Assembly (NCBI RefSeq): GCF_000455325.1 | Contig: NZ_HG322951.1 | Coordinates: forward strand, 146,393-186,510 | From: Mycolicibacterium septicum DSM 44393 | Lineage (GTDB): Bacteria > Actinomycetota > Actinomycetes > Mycobacteriales > Mycobacteriaceae | DNA length: 40,118 bases | Direction of reading: 5' to 3' | Shown: piece after piece, positions 14,555 through 21,595 of the stretch | Layout of the letters: each line of letters opens with the position of its first letter | Position numbering within the stretch: position 1 is the stretch's first letter | Notes under the pieces: generated by a model | What the model was told of the DNA's origin: nothing | Seen by the model: only the letters and a program-made list of their open reading frames with translations | The model's database searches: none | Made by a program: the position numbers and the translations under genes

Positions 14555-15340
14555 ATGCACGCGAATTCAGAGGCGAGATCCGTCGGTGCGGTCGCCGAAC
14601 TGACGGGTATCTCGGTGCGCACACTGCATCACTACGACCACATCGGTCTGGTGGTGCCGAGCGTGCGCAGCGCGGCCGGCTATCGGGGCTACACCGACAC
14701 CGACATCGAGCGCCTGCACCTGGTGCTGGTGTACCGCTCGGTCGGCCTGTCCCTGGACGAGATCCGGTCCCTGATCGACGGCGATGCCGACGTGCTCGCC
14801 CACCTGCGACGCCAGCACAGCCTGCTCTGCGATCAGGCCGAGCAGCTTGCGCAGACCATCAAGGCAGTGGAGGAATTGATGAGCGCCCACATCAGGGGAA
14901 TCCAGCTGACCGCCGAGGAGCAGGTCGAGATCTTCGGCAGTGCCGTGTACGACGAGCATGCCGACGAGGTCCGCGAGCGCTGGGGCGGCACTGACGAATG
15001 GCGGCAGTCACAGGAGCGAGCGGCCGGACTCACCAAACAGGACTGGGTCGAGATCAAGGCGGAGAACGACGCGCTGCTCGACGCCCTGGCCGACGGAAAG
15101 CGCGCCGGAATCGCGCCGGGCTCGCCACAGGCGAATGCGCTGGCCGCCCGCCATCGGGCCGGTATTTCGCGGTTCTACGACTGCAGCGACGACATGCACG
15201 TCTGCCTGGCACAGATGTATCTGGCGGATGAGCGGTTCACCCGCTACTACGACGACATCGAACCGGGCCTGGCCCAATTCGTGCACGACATCATCGTGCA
15301 AAGCATCGCCGGCCGGCCGGCTGCGATAATCGCCGGGTGA
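14555..15340 (+). CDS. MerR-family regulator with TipAS effector domain
   Basis: A 261-residue transcription factor. The N-terminal MerR winged helix is clear ([19 protein letters not shown] near residues 10-28, then Y-R-G-Y near 43), followed by a long dimerisation helix to about 115. The C-terminal half (about 140-255), with W-x-x-I-K-A-E-N near 166 and Y-D-C-S-D-D-M-H near 208, is a TipAS-type domain, which in TipA binds thiopeptide antibiotics. Its own promoter has a MerR-style palindrome, so autoregulation is likely. The ATG seems to coincide with the transcription start, giving a leaderless mRNA. The stop overlaps the rraA start (GTGA), which couples the two genes. Confidence 0.9.
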   Translation: MHANSEARSVGAVAELTGISVRTLHHYDHIGLVVPSVRSAAGYRGYTDTDIERLHLVLVYRSVGLSLDEIRSLIDGDADVLAHLRRQHSLLCDQAEQLAQTIKAVEELMSAHIRGIQLTAEEQVEIFGSAVYDEHADEVRERWGGTDEWRQSQERAAGLTKQDWVEIKAENDALLDALADGKRAGIAPGSPQANALAARHRAGISRFYDCSDDMHVCLAQMYLADERFTRYYDDIEPGLAQFVHDIIVQSIAGRPAAIIAG

Positions 15341-15816
15341 GTATCGAACCGCGCGCCACCGCTGATCTGGTCGACGAGATCTATCCCGACGTCCGTAGCT
15401 GCGATCTGCAGTTACAGAACTACGGCGGCAAGACGATGTTCGCCGGGCCGATCACCACGGTGCGCTGCTTCCAGGACAACGCACTGCTCAAGTCGATCCT
15501 GTCCACCCCGGGCAACGGCGGGGTGCTGGTGGTCGACGGCGGTGGCTCGCTGCACACCGCGCTGGTCGGCGACATCATCGCCGGGCTGGCCCATGACAAC
15601 GGCTGGTCGGGCGTGGTCGTCAACGGACCGGTGCGGGACGCCGCGACGCTGCGCACCATCGACGTCGGCATCAAGGCACTGGGCACCAACCCGCGCAAGG
15701 GCACCAAGACCGGCGAGGGTGAGCGCGACGTACCCGTGGAGTTCGGCGGGGTGACCTTCGTCCCGGGCGAGATCGCCTACTGCGACGAGGACGGCATCGT
15801 CGTGGTGGCTCGGTAA
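15337..15816 (+). CDS. rraA: RraA-family protein (4-hydroxy-4-methyl-2-oxoglutarate aldolase type)
   Basis: A 159-residue RraA-like protein, similar in size to Rv3853, once called MenG. The fold motifs are the N-terminal A-T-A-D-L-V-D, the G-D-x-x-A segment near 70-74, and the strongly conserved G-P-V-R-D (near 90-94) and L-G-T-N-P-R-K-G (near 111-118). Proteins of this family are trimeric; some are metal-dependent aldolases, others inhibit RNase E. The D-A-A-x-L-R loop is compatible with either. The GTG start overlaps the MerR gene stop by 4 nt, an arrangement that puts rraA under the MerR/TipAS promoter. It is followed by a strong bidirectional terminator. Confidence 0.92.
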   Translation: MSIEPRATADLVDEIYPDVRSCDLQLQNYGGKTMFAGPITTVRCFQDNALLKSILSTPGNGGVLVVDGGGSLHTALVGDIIAGLAHDNGWSGVVVNGPVRDAATLRTIDVGIKALGTNPRKGTKTGEGERDVPVEFGGVTFVPGEIAYCDEDGIVVVAR

Positions 15817-15826
15817 CACCGGACGA

Positions 15827-15860
15827 AAAAAGCCCCCCACTGTGGAGTGGGGGGCTTTTT
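15827..15860. terminator. Strong bidirectional terminator between rraA and ethA
   Basis: A perfect 15-bp stem, AAAAAGCCCCCCACT (15827-15841) and AGTGGGGGGCTTTTT (15846-15860), with loop GTGG. The A and T tracts allow termination of both convergent genes. Confidence 0.92.
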
Positions 15861-15874
15861 CGTGTTCTACCGAC

Positions 15875-17344
15875 CTAGACCGTCACTGCGGCACGGTGTT
15901 TGGTGAACATCAGCGACTCTTCGTCGACCTTGCCGTACCGGATGGTCCGCATGTCGAAGAAGTAGTTCTGCTTGAGCTTCCACGGCGCTTCCGAACCCGA
16001 CTTGGGCAGGCTTTCCATGGCCCGCCGGAAGTAGCCCGGGGTGAAGTCCATGAACGGCAGCTCGTCGACGGCACCGCCGGGGTGCTGCGGTTCGACGCGG
16101 TCGAAACCGTTGGCGTCCATGTAGTTCAGCACGCGGCAGATGAACTCCGACACCAGGTCGGCCTTCAGCGTCCAGGACGCGTTCGTGTAGCCGAACGTGA
16201 TGGCCATGTTCGGCACACCCGAGAGCATGAGGCCCTTGTAGGTCATGGAACTGGTCAGATCGATCGGCTCGCCGTTGCGGTGGGCCACCGCGCCGCCGAA
16301 CAGCTGCATGTTCAGGCCGGTCGCGGTGACGATGATGTCGGCCTGCAGCTCCTCACCGGAGCTCAGCTTGATACCGGTCTCGGTGAAGGTGTCGATGGTG
16401 TCGGTGACGACGCCGGCCTTGCCGGAGCGGATGGCCTTGAACAGATCCCCGTTGGGGGCCAGGCAGACTCGCTCGTCCCACGGGGCGTAGCTCGGGCTGA
16501 AGTGCTTGTCGTAGTCGAAGCCCTCGGGCAGGCGGCGGGTCCCCATCTTGCGCAGGAACTGCTTGAAGACCGACGGGAAGCGGCGCGCGACCTGGTACTG
16601 GCCGGTGCTGTATCCGATCTGCTTCCACCGGTTGACGAAGTGCGCCAGGTTCTTGGGCAGGTACTTGTTGGTCTTCACGGCCACCGGGTCGACCAGCGGC
16701 AGGGATCCGATGTAGGTGGGTGAACGCTGCAGCATCGTGACGTGTCCGACGCCGCCGCTGACCAGCGACGGGATGAGCGTGATGGCGGTGGCTCCGGAGC
16801 CGATCACCACGACGTTCTTGCCCGTGTAGTCGAGGTCCTCGGGCCAGTGCTGCGGGTGGACGATCTGTCCCTTGAAGTCCGCCTCGCCGGGGAACTCAGG
16901 CGAGTAGCCCTCGTCGTAGTTGTAGTAGCCACTGCACACCGACAGGAACGACGCGGTGATCTGCTTGGCTTCGCCGTTGTGCTCGACGTCGACGGTCCAG
17001 CGGTTGTCAGCGTCCGACCAGTCCACCGAGAGCACGCGGTGGCCGGTGCGGATGTGGTTGCGGATGCCGTTCTCGTCGGCGGCCTCGTTGATGTAGTTCC
17101 AGATCGACTCGCCGTCGGCGATCGACTTGGCCGACTCCCACGGCTTGAACCGGAATCCGAGCGTGAACATGTCGGAGTCGGAACGGATACCCGGGTATTT
17201 GAACAGGTCCCAGGTGCCGCCGATGTTCTCCCGGCGCTCGAGGATCACGTAGCTCTTGGTCGGGCAACGGTCCTGCAGGTGCCAGGCCGTGCTGATGCCG
17301 GAAATGCCGGCACCCACGATCACAACATCGAAATGTTCGGTCAT
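15875..17344 (-). CDS. ethA: Baeyer-Villiger monooxygenase EthA
   Basis: FAD- and NADPH-dependent monooxygenase of 489 residues, the same length as M. tuberculosis EthA. That enzyme oxidises ketones and activates the prodrugs ethionamide, thiacetazone and isoxyl. It shows the FAD motif G11-x-G13-x-x-G16, the NADPH motif G182-S-G-A-T-A187, and the Baeyer-Villiger fingerprint F157-K-G-x-x-x-H-x-x-x-W-P168. It is a soluble or loosely membrane-associated cytoplasmic enzyme. The gene is divergent from ethR, and the operator triplet covers its promoter, so EthR repression is expected. The ATG at 17344 matches the conserved MTEHFDVVIVGAG start. Physiological substrate is uncertain. Confidence 0.96.
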   Translation of the reverse strand: MTEHFDVVIVGAGISGISTAWHLQDRCPTKSYVILERRENIGGTWDLFKYPGIRSDSDMFTLGFRFKPWESAKSIADGESIWNYINEAADENGIRNHIRTGHRVLSVDWSDADNRWTVDVEHNGEAKQITASFLSVCSGYYNYDEGYSPEFPGEADFKGQIVHPQHWPEDLDYTGKNVVVIGSGATAITLIPSLVSGGVGHVTMLQRSPTYIGSLPLVDPVAVKTNKYLPKNLAHFVNRWKQIGYSTGQYQVARRFPSVFKQFLRKMGTRRLPEGFDYDKHFSPSYAPWDERVCLAPNGDLFKAIRSGKAGVVTDTIDTFTETGIKLSSGEELQADIIVTATGLNMQLFGGAVAHRNGEPIDLTSSMTYKGLMLSGVPNMAITFGYTNASWTLKADLVSEFICRVLNYMDANGFDRVEPQHPGGAVDELPFMDFTPGYFRRAMESLPKSGSEAPWKLKQNYFFDMRTIRYGKVDEESLMFTKHRAAVTV

Positions 17345-17357
17345 GGGACCGACGGTA

Positions 17358-17412
17358 TCAACACGGTGTTGAGTCGGTCAACAGTGTGTCGATAAATTCA
17401 ACACAGTGTTAT
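17358..17412. promoter_or_regulatory. Three-unit EthR operator with 20-bp period
   Basis: Three 15-bp palindromic units start exactly 20 bp apart: TCAACACGGTGTTGA (17358-17372, perfect), TCAACAGTGTGTCGA (17378-17392) and TCAACACAGTGTTAT (17398-17412). They fill the ethA-ethR gap. EthR of M. tuberculosis binds a long 55-bp operator here as a multimer; these 55 bp are the likely equivalent. Confidence 0.78.
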
Positions 17413-17422
17413 GGTTCTGGTT

Positions 17423-18064
17423 GTGACCAGCTCCAGCACGACGCGCGCACCGCGTGGCCGCCGTGCCACCCGCCCGTCGGGCGACGACCGCGAAGCGGCG
17501 ATTCTCGCGACCGCCAGGCGGCTGCTGGAGACCAAGAAGTTCGCCGACATATCGGTCGATGACCTGGCCAAAGGCGCCGGGATCTCGCGGCCGACGTTCT
17601 ACTTCTACTTCCCGTCGAAGGAAGCGGTCGTGTTGTCGCTGCTCGATCCACTGATCAAGCGCGCGGACACCGGTTTCGACAGCGCACTGGTGGCCATGCC
17701 GGCCGATCCCAAGCGGGCGGTCCGCCGCGGCATCGAGATCTTCTTCAGCTCGTTCGGGTCGGACCCGGCCACGGCCCGCGCAGGCACCGAGGCAGTCAAC
17801 AGCAGCCCGGAGTTCCGCGCGCTCTGGTCCGGGCTCATGCAGAAGTGGATCGCCCTGACCGCCGCCCTGATCACCGCCGAACGCCAACGTGGCGCCGCCC
17901 CGGAGACCATTCCGGCCATGGACCTCGCGACGTCGCTCAACCTGATGAACGAGCGGACCATGATGGCGGCCCTGAGCGCCGAACAACCCGCGGTCGACTA
18001 CGACAAGGTGGTCGACACCCTCGCCCACATCTGGCTGACCAGCATCTACGGCGAGGCCCTCTGA
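17423..18064 (+). CDS. ethR: TetR-family repressor EthR
   Basis: Repressor of ethA, 213 residues from the GTG at 17423. The TetR helix-turn-helix is clear: A-I-L-A-T-A near the start of the domain, then I-S-V-D-D-L-A-K-G-A-G-I-S and R-P-T-F-Y-F-Y-F-P-S-K-E, which are nearly identical to M. tuberculosis EthR. The C-terminal ligand domain keeps M-Q-K-W-I-A-x-T-A-A and A-x-x-L-N-L-M-N-E-R-T, which line the ligand tunnel, and ends H-I-W-x-T-S-I-Y-G-E. An ATG at 17411 is also in frame, but it lies inside the third operator unit and adds only MVLV, so GTG is preferred. The gene is divergent from ethA. Confidence 0.94.
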   Translation: MTSSSTTRAPRGRRATRPSGDDREAAILATARRLLETKKFADISVDDLAKGAGISRPTFYFYFPSKEAVVLSLLDPLIKRADTGFDSALVAMPADPKRAVRRGIEIFFSSFGSDPATARAGTEAVNSSPEFRALWSGLMQKWIALTAALITAERQRGAAPETIPAMDLATSLNLMNERTMMAALSAEQPAVDYDKVVDTLAHIWLTSIYGEAL

Positions 18065-18081
18065 CCCGTCCGCCACCTATG

Positions 18082-18095
18082 CGAACATATGTTCG
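18082..18095. promoter_or_regulatory. LexA (SOS) box over the dinB start
   Basis: CGAACATATGTTCG is a perfect palindrome matching the core of the mycobacterial SOS box (TCGAAC-N4-GTTCGA). It overlaps the first codons of the downstream polymerase gene, ideal for blocking a leaderless or near-leaderless start. Confidence 0.75.
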
Positions 18096-19312
18096 TGTCG
18101 CGCACACCAACCGCGTCTCCGCAGGCCGCTATCCTGCACGCTGATCTCGACTCGTTCTACGCATCGGTCGAGCAGCGTGACGATCCGGCCCTGCGCGGAC
18201 GCCCGGTGATCGTGGGCGGCGGGGTCGTGCTGGCGGCCAGCTACGAGGCCAAGGCCTTCGGGGTACGCACGGCGATGGGCGGGCGCCAGGCCCGGGCGTT
18301 GTGCCCACAGGCCGTGGTGGTGCCGCCGCGCATGTCGGCCTATTCGGAAGCCAGCCGGCATGTGTTCGAGGTGTTCCACGACACCACGCCCGTGGTCGAG
18401 CCGCTGTCGGTGGACGAGGCGTTTCTCGACGTGTCCGGGTTGGGCCGGGTGTCGGGCACCCCGGTGGAGATCGCCCGCCGGCTGCGCGAGCAGGTCAGCG
18501 AGCAGGTGGGCCTGCCCATCACCGTCGGCATCGCGCGCACCAAGTTCCTGGCCAAGGTGGCCAGCCAGGTGGCCAAGCCGGACGGTCTGCTGCTGGTCCC
18601 GCCCGACCGCGAGTTGGCGTTCCTGCATCCGCTGCCGGTGCGCCGGCTGTGGGGTGTCGGCGCCAAGACCGCCGAGAAGCTGCACGCCCACGGCGTCGAG
18701 ACGGTCGCCGATGTGGCCGAGTTGTCCGAGTCGGCACTGGGCACCATGGTCGGCGGCGCGATGGCGCGGCAGCTGTATGCGTTGTCGCGCAACATCGATC
18801 GACGCCGGGTGACGACGGGCGTCCGTCGCAGTTCGGTCGGTGCCCAACGCGCACTCGGGCGGCGCGGCAACACGATGTCGGCGGCGGAGGTGGACGTCGT
18901 GGTGGTCAACCTGGTGGACCGCATCACCCGCCGCATGCGCGGGGCCGGACGCACCGGCCGCACCGTTGTATTGCGTTTGCGCTTCGATGATTTCGGCCGG
19001 GCCACCCGGTCGCACACCCTGCCCCGGGCCACCGCATCGACCGATGCGGTCCTGGCCGCCGCGCGTGCGTTGGTGACGGCCGCCGCGCCCGTGATCGCCG
19101 AGCGCGGGCTGACCCTGATCGGGTTCGCGGTCTCCAACATCGATCACGAGGGCAGCCAGCAGTTGGAGCTGCCTTTCGAGTCGCAGCCCGATCCGGTGGC
19201 CATCGACGGCGCGATCGACGAGGTGCGTCAGCGGTTCGGCAACGCGATGCTGACCCGCGGGGTGCTGGTGGGGCGCGATCCCGGCCTGGAGATGCCGACG
19301 CTGCCCTACTGA
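18089..19312 (+). CDS. Y-family DNA polymerase IV (DinB, DinB3-like)
   Basis: Translesion polymerase of 407 residues. Catalytic acidic motifs are present: H-A-D-L-D-S-F-Y-A-S-V-E near residues 17-28 and S-V-D-E-A-F-L-D near 109-116. Palm, fingers and the little-finger domain (about 245-345) follow. A clamp-binding motif Q358-L-E-L-P-F363 precedes a C-terminal tail of 44 residues, so beta-clamp access is predicted, unlike clamp-independent DinB2. M. smegmatis has a third DinB in this ethA-proximal position, which suggests DinB3. An SOS box lies across the ATG at 18089; a GTG two codons later (18095) is a possible alternative start. It starts 24 bp after ethR, but the SOS box suggests its own promoter. 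M. tuberculosis lacks a dinB here. Confidence 0.93.
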   Translation: MFVSRTPTASPQAAILHADLDSFYASVEQRDDPALRGRPVIVGGGVVLAASYEAKAFGVRTAMGGRQARALCPQAVVVPPRMSAYSEASRHVFEVFHDTTPVVEPLSVDEAFLDVSGLGRVSGTPVEIARRLREQVSEQVGLPITVGIARTKFLAKVASQVAKPDGLLLVPPDRELAFLHPLPVRRLWGVGAKTAEKLHAHGVETVADVAELSESALGTMVGGAMARQLYALSRNIDRRRVTTGVRRSSVGAQRALGRRGNTMSAAEVDVVVVNLVDRITRRMRGAGRTGRTVVLRLRFDDFGRATRSHTLPRATASTDAVLAAARALVTAAAPVIAERGLTLIGFAVSNIDHEGSQQLELPFESQPDPVAIDGAIDEVRQRFGNAMLTRGVLVGRDPGLEMPTLPY

Positions 19313-19322
19313 AGGGCTGCCT

Positions 19323-19754
19323 CTAGAACAGTTGCGCGGCAATGAATCCGGCGAGCAGTACGGCAAACCCGCCGATCTCACCGACGATGAGTGCGACCAT
19401 CCCGGCGTGCAGTCCCGCGGTCGGCCGCTCGAACTGGTTGGTGGTGTCCCGCCTGGCACCGTGCTCGATGTAGCTGAGGATGGCGACGACGAAGAACAAC
19501 ACCAGAACCATGGCGGCGGTGAGGTTCACCGAGGTGGGCCAGGCGCTGAGTTCGACGAACACCGCCACCAGCAATGTCGCGAAGGAATACAGCAGGGCGG
19601 CCCGGTGGGCGATGTCGACGTACGGGTGGGCCAGGTGGTTCTCACTGGTCGCCATCTGCCGGTACTTCCACACCCCGAGCACCAGCGCCAGCAGGAAGAT
19701 CAGGCCGGCAGCCAGCAGGGTGATGACGGTGTCGATCCCGAGATCCGCGTGCAT
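19323..19754 (-). CDS. 4-TM integral membrane protein, unknown function
   Basis: A 143-residue protein with four hydrophobic helices at about residues 8-28, 53-70, 76-93 and 118-140. Between helices 1 and 2 lies a conserved-looking polar segment H-L-A-H-P-Y-V-D-I-A-H-R-A, with three His that might bind a metal or haem. The helix 2 to 3 region has A-W-P. It ends 10 bp from the dinB stop in convergent orientation, and is divergent from the YiaA/B-type gene. ATG at 19754 gives an N-terminus that leads straight into helix 1. No family is recognised with confidence. Confidence 0.72.
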   Translation of the reverse strand: MHADLGIDTVITLLAAGLIFLLALVLGVWKYRQMATSENHLAHPYVDIAHRAALLYSFATLLVAVFVELSAWPTSVNLTAAMVLVLFFVVAILSYIEHGARRDTTNQFERPTAGLHAGMVALIVGEIGGFAVLLAGFIAAQLF

Positions 19755-19829
19755 CGCGTGAGCTTAGACCGATGGGTTTTGAGTAGTCTCACGCATCCGG
19801 CGAATCGCGTTCTACGCCAGGCTCGGGAC

Positions 19830-20120
19830 ATGATCGCACTCAACGACAGTTCGAGAGTCACCGCCGCGTTCGCGCTGCAGGCCACAATCGCATTCGGGGT
19901 GAGTTTCCTCGGGGTGCTCGGCGGGATCTTGTTCCTGCCGATCGACACCTGGCAGCGGATGTTCCTGGCGATGTCCGTCCTGTTCCTGGTGACCAGCGCG
20001 TTCACCCTGGCCAAGGTGATCCGCGATCAGCAGGAAGCGGCCACCGTCCGGGTTCGACTCGACGAGGCCCGCATGGAAAGGCTTCTCGCCGAGCATGATC
20101 CGTTCACCTCGGGGACGTGA
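19830..20120 (+). CDS. YiaA/YiaB-type two-helix inner membrane protein
   Basis: A 96-residue protein with two hydrophobic helices (about 10-35 and 45-65). It carries the YiaA/B signature L-P-I-D-T-W-Q-R-x-F-L-A-M-S-V-L-F between and into helix 2, followed by T-L-A-K-V-I-R-D. The C-terminal 25 residues form a charged amphipathic helix. Molecular function of the family is unknown. ATG at 19830 is used; in-frame TTG codons upstream could add about 18 residues, so the start is uncertain. The stop is 3 bp from the stop of the convergent PHP-domain gene. Confidence 0.75.
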   Translation: MIALNDSSRVTAAFALQATIAFGVSFLGVLGGILFLPIDTWQRMFLAMSVLFLVTSAFTLAKVIRDQQEAATVRVRLDEARMERLLAEHDPFTSGT

Positions 20121-20123
20121 GTC

Positions 20124-21134
20124 TCAACCGGCGGTCCACCCCAGCAGCCGCTCCGCGGGCCAGGTGTTGACGATCCGGTCGATCGGCACCTCGGCCTCCA
20201 GGGCGCGCTGGGCCCCGTAGCCGAGAAATTCGAGCTGGCCGGGCGCGTGGGAATCGGTGTCGATGCTGAACAGGCAGCCGATCTCCAGCGCCAGGTTCAG
20301 TAACCGGGTCGGTGGATCCCGCCGCTCCGGCCGAGAATTGATCTCGACGGCGGTGCCGTGGTCGAGGCACGCCGTGAAGACCTTCTCGGCATCGAACTTG
20401 GACTCCGGCCGCACGCCGCGTCCGCCGGTGACCAGGCGTCCGGTGCAGTGCCCGAGGACGTCGGTGTGTGGATTCGACACGGCTTTGACCATGCGCCGGG
20501 TCATGGCCGCCGAGTCCATCGCGAGTTTGGAGTGCACGCTGGCCACCACCACGTCGAGGCGCTCGAGCAGTTCGGGTTCCTGGTCCAGCGATCCATCTTC
20601 GAGGATGTCGACCTCGATCCCGGTGAGGATGCGCATCGGGGCCACGAGTTCGCGGAGCTCCTCGATGACGTCGAGTTGCTCGCACAACCGTTCCGGTGAC
20701 AGCCCGTTGGCCACCCGCAGGCGCGGTGAATGGTCGGTCAGTGCACAGTACTCATGGCCCAGGTCGCGCGCGGCCAGCATCATCTCCTCGATCGGGGCCG
20801 ATCCGTCCGACCAGTTGGAGTGCACGTGCAGGTCGCCCCGGAGCGCGGCGCGCACTTCGCCCCCACCGAGATCCTCAGCTGCCGAACGCAACTCGATGAG
20901 CGTGTCGGGCTCACGACCGGCCCAGGCCTGGGCGATCACCTTCGCGGTCTTGGGTCCCACGCCCGGCAGCGACTGCCAGCCGTTCGTCGCACCCAGGCGC
21001 TCGCGCTGCTCGTCCGTCAGCGCCTCGACGATGTCGGCCGCATTGCGATAGGCCATCACCCGCCGCGAGTCTTCCCGCGCGCGGTCCTTGTAGTACGCGA
21101 TCTGGCGCAGTGCGGTTACCGGATCCATCGGCAC
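20124..21134 (-). CDS. PHP-domain protein with helix-hairpin-helix (PolX-like, Rv3856c-like)
   Basis: A 336-residue protein. The N-terminal part contains a helix-hairpin-helix of the PolX type (L-P-G-V-G-P-K-T-A-K near residues 56-65), which binds DNA non-specifically. The rest is a PHP phosphoesterase domain: D-L-H103-V-H105-S-N-W-S-D-G, T-D-H-S-P near 132, G-I-E-V-D near 168, S-V-H-S near 197, and a final D-T-D-S-H-A near 290, together making a multi-metal site. It lacks the nucleotidyl-transferase domain of bacterial PolX, so it is not itself a polymerase. Probable phosphatase or nuclease in DNA repair. The GTG at 21134 (or ATG at 21128) follows the DCC gene stop by 3 bp; the two look coupled. 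Confidence 0.88.
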   Translation of the reverse strand: MPMDPVTALRQIAYYKDRAREDSRRVMAYRNAADIVEALTDEQRERLGATNGWQSLPGVGPKTAKVIAQAWAGREPDTLIELRSAAEDLGGGEVRAALRGDLHVHSNWSDGSAPIEEMMLAARDLGHEYCALTDHSPRLRVANGLSPERLCEQLDVIEELRELVAPMRILTGIEVDILEDGSLDQEPELLERLDVVVASVHSKLAMDSAAMTRRMVKAVSNPHTDVLGHCTGRLVTGGRGVRPESKFDAEKVFTACLDHGTAVEINSRPERRDPPTRLLNLALEIGCLFSIDTDSHAPGQLEFLGYGAQRALEAEVPIDRIVNTWPAERLLGWTAG

Positions 21135-21137
21135 TGG

Positions 21138-21515
21138 TCAGCAGTCGCCTGGGCGCGCGGTGCAGTGCGGCGTGGTGCCCGGGAACCGGTACCGGTGGCT
21201 GGCCACCCAGCGGTAGGCCGCATTCTGCAACTGACGCACACCGGGAATCCGGTACACCCCCAACGGAATCCGGCTACCCATTCCGACCGACAGTGCGGCG
21301 TTGATGGCTTCGGCACCGCGGTACACGCTCCCCGACGAGTCCTTCCACCACGCCGCTTCGAGCATCTCATCGTTCGCGACGCCGAGGAGTTCCGGCGTCC
21401 CGGGCCGCTGAAAGGGCTCGATGTGCAGGTCTCCGGTCCGCTGCCGCCGCATCAGGGAATTGACGCTGCGCGTGCACATGCCGCAGTTGCCGTCGAAGTA
21501 CAGGACGCCGCTCAT
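21138..21515 (-). CDS. DCC-family thiol-disulfide oxidoreductase (DUF393)
   Basis: A 125-residue thioredoxin-like protein with the family signature Y-F-D-G-N-C11-G-M-C14 at the extreme N-terminus. It also has the conserved R-G-A-E-A-I near residue 66 and I-P-G-V near 90. DUF393 proteins are assumed to be thiol-disulfide oxidoreductases; substrates are unknown. There is no signal peptide, so it is cytoplasmic. Two extra Cys at the C-terminal tail (T-P-H-C and G-D-C at the very end) are unusual and could form a second redox pair. It lies 3 bp upstream of the PHP-domain gene and probably shares its transcript. ATG at 21515. Confidence 0.88.
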   Translation of the reverse strand: MSGVLYFDGNCGMCTRSVNSLMRRQRTGDLHIEPFQRPGTPELLGVANDEMLEAAWWKDSSGSVYRGAEAINAALSVGMGSRIPLGVYRIPGVRQLQNAAYRWVASHRYRFPGTTPHCTARPGDC

Positions 21516-21595
21516 ACCTTCAGTCTGCCCAGCATTTGCGATGCCGTACAGTGGCTTGCGAAATCTCTCAATCCATCAATCCGTCAGGCGATACC

